NCBI GenBank assembly: GCA_021821195.1
Contig: JAKACT010000001.1
Coordinates: 310,001 to 374,000, forward strand
Source of the DNA: Pseudomonadota bacterium
GTDB lineage: Bacteria; Pseudomonadota; Gammaproteobacteria; Xanthomonadales; Xanthomonadaceae
Direction: 5' to 3'
DNA length: 64,000 nucleotides
Part shown: positions 62,770-64,000 of the stretch, one piece after another
Layout of the letters: each line of letters opens with the position of its first letter
How positions within the stretch are numbered: the stretch's first letter is position 1
Made by a program: the position numbers and the translations under genes
Notes under the pieces: model-generated
What the model was told of the DNA's origin: nothing
What the model saw: only the letters and a program-made list of their open reading frames with translations
The model's database searches: none

Positions 62770-64000
62770 GACCTGCGGCGACGGCGCCGGCGGCGCGGCG
62801 CGGCAGGGGCATCGGGATCGGCCTCGCCGTCGGCGCCCTCCTCCTGCGGATCGCTTGCATCTTCCGCCTCGCTAGCAGCCACGGCGACCGCCGGCTGCAG
62901 CTGCACCTCGCGCCAGAACGCCACGTCGTCGGCATGTGAATCCGACGCGGCCAGGCGCAATTCAAGGAAGTCGATGGCGGCGCGGAAGCGCGGATGCGCC
63001 AGCAGCCGGAACACGCGCTTGCGCTGGCGCAGCGAGAACCGCGGCTGCATCAGCCAGATTTCCTGCATCGGCAGCGAGAAGCGCCGCGGCAGCGCGGTGC
63101 GCGCGACCTGGTGCATGGTCACCCGGTCAGCGGCGCGGCGCTGCGCCTCGACGGCATGCACGCCCTGCGCCTGCAGCTGCGCCAGCGCGCGGCAGTAGGC
63201 CGGCCACAGCAGCACTGCGTACAGGAAGGCCGGCGACACCGGCTCGTCGTTGGCCACCCGCGCGTCGGTATTGCGCAGCCCCTGCACCAGCATCCGCCGC
63301 AGCGCACCGGATTTGTTGGAATCCAGCGCCTTGGCGGTTTCCGGCAGCAGCGCCGGCAGCAGGCCGTGCGCCTCCAGGTGTTCGAAGCTGGCCACCGCGT
63401 GGCCGGACAGGAACAGCTTGAGGGTTTCCTCGAACAGCCGCGCCGGCGAGGCGTCGGCCAGCAGCGGCGCCAGCCGCGGCAGCGGTTCGGCGGTGGCGGC
63501 CTCGATGGTGAAGCCCAGCTTCGCCGCCAACCGCGCCGCGCGCAGCATGCGCACCGGGTCTTCGCGGTAGCGCGCTTCCGGCTCGCCGATCAGGCGCAGC
63601 AGCCGCGCCTGCACGTCGGCATAGCCGCCCACGTAGTCGCGCACCGAGAAGTCCTCGATCGCGTAGTACAGCGCGTTGGCGGTGAAGTCGCGGCGCACTG
63701 CGTCGTCTTCGATGCTGCCGTAGATGTTGTCGCGCAGCAGGCGGCCGCCGTCGTCGGTCTGGCGATCCCCCTCGTCGTCGCCGCCGTTAGCGCGGAAAGT
63801 GGCGACTTCGATGATCTCGCGGCCATAGACCACGTGCGCCAGCCGGAACCGGCGGCCAATCAGCCGGCAGTTGCGGAACAGCGCCTTGACCTGCTCGGGA
63901 GTGGCGCTGGTGGCGACGTCGAAGTCCTTGGGCTCGCCGCCGATCAGCAGGTCGCGCACGGCGCCGCCGACCAGGTAGGCGGCGAACCCGGCTTCGCGTA
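62766..64000 (-). CDS. pcnB: Poly(A) polymerase I (5' end beyond the right edge)
   Basis: At least 411 codons are in the window; translation enters from the right edge in frame as REAGFAAYLVGGAVRDLL. The nucleotidyltransferase core has GGAVRDLLIGGEPKDFDVATSATPEQV, RRDFTANALYY and RLIGEPEARYREDPVRMLRAARLAAKLGF, then the PolyA_pol C-terminal part (RRFSLPMQEIWLMQPRF) and a short basic tail (PRRRRRRRRS). PcnB tails RNA for decay. The GTG at 63959 is an internal valine, not a start. Confidence 0.96.
   Translation of the reverse strand, partial: REAGFAAYLVGGAVRDLLIGGEPKDFDVATSATPEQVKALFRNCRLIGRRFRLAHVVYGREIIEVATFRANGGDDEGDRQTDDGGRLLRDNIYGSIEDDAVRRDFTANALYYAIEDFSVRDYVGGYADVQARLLRLIGEPEARYREDPVRMLRAARLAAKLGFTIEAATAEPLPRLAPLLADASPARLFEETLKLFLSGHAVASFEHLEAHGLLPALLPETAKALDSNKSGALRRMLVQGLRNTDARVANDEPVSPAFLYAVLLWPAYCRALAQLQAQGVHAVEAQRRAADRVTMHQVARTALPRRFSLPMQEIWLMQPRFSLRQRKRVFRLLAHPRFRAAIDFLELRLAASDSHADDVAFWREVQLQPAVAVAASEAEDASDPQEEGADGEADPDAPAAPRRRRRRRRS

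Overview
The window is chromosomal DNA from a high-GC gammaproteobacterium. The best fit is the Xanthomonadaceae/Lysobacteraceae (Lysobacter, Luteimonas, Thermomonas or Pseudoxanthomonas type), judged from the ftsK-ald-trxB-aat-infA neighbourhood, an Oar-type TonB-dependent receptor, abundant c-di-GMP proteins and frequent GTG starts with 4-bp stop/start overlaps. Genus is not resolved. No prophage, insertion sequence or CRISPR array was seen. Coding density is very high and no gene-free stretch exceeds 300 bases.

Layout. 1-5.7 kb: housekeeping block (5' end of ftsK, ald, trxB, a FemAB/GNAT-like acyltransferase, aat, infA with its terminator, a cysteine-synthase-family enzyme). 5.9-12 kb: a large membrane GGDEF-EAL protein, tRNA-Ala(CGC) on the minus strand and a chemoreceptor. 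12-17.7 kb: four overlapping genes for exported proteins (YD-repeat, VIT/vWA/TPR/DUF2135, and two unknown). 17.8-31.2 kb: an island for cell-wall peptides. Its minus arm is a TonB receptor, then lysA, a serine hydrolase and a D-Ala-D-Ala dipeptidase fused to a serine hydrolase. Its plus arm is an NlpC/P60 peptidase, an L-Ala-D/L-Glu epimerase, an RpiR-family regulator, an L,D-transpeptidase-like lipoprotein and a dicarboxylate/amino-acid symporter. 31.2-36.1 kb: thrL leader and thrABC. 36.2-42 kb: tRNA-Arg(CCT), an ALDH7-type dehydrogenase, a DUF4190 protein, pyrD-murB-EamA transporter and a small secreted protein. 42-51.4 kb: a Ser/Thr kinase divergent from an FHA-GGDEF cyclase, ispG, a nested inverted repeat, xseA and a GAF-GAF-GGDEF-EAL protein. 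51.5-58.3 kb: an ECF sigma factor with a proline-rich membrane partner, an ABC exporter, ydbL/ydbH-like genes and a receiver-Hpt protein. 58.4-64 kb (minus strand): pcnB-folK-panB-panC-panD-pgi.

The most interesting unit is the 17.8-31.2 kb island. Together its enzymes could take murein stem peptides apart: D-Ala-D-Ala cleavage, gamma-D-Glu-DAP endopeptidase cleavage, L-Ala-D-Glu epimerisation, glutamate/dicarboxylate uptake, and conversion of released meso-DAP to lysine by LysA. Its regulator is an RpiR-family protein whose sugar-phosphate-binding SIS motif looks degenerate. Also notable are a threonine-rich thrL leader peptide, the kinase/FHA-cyclase pair, a 123-bp nested inverted repeat, and the four-gene operon of exported proteins.
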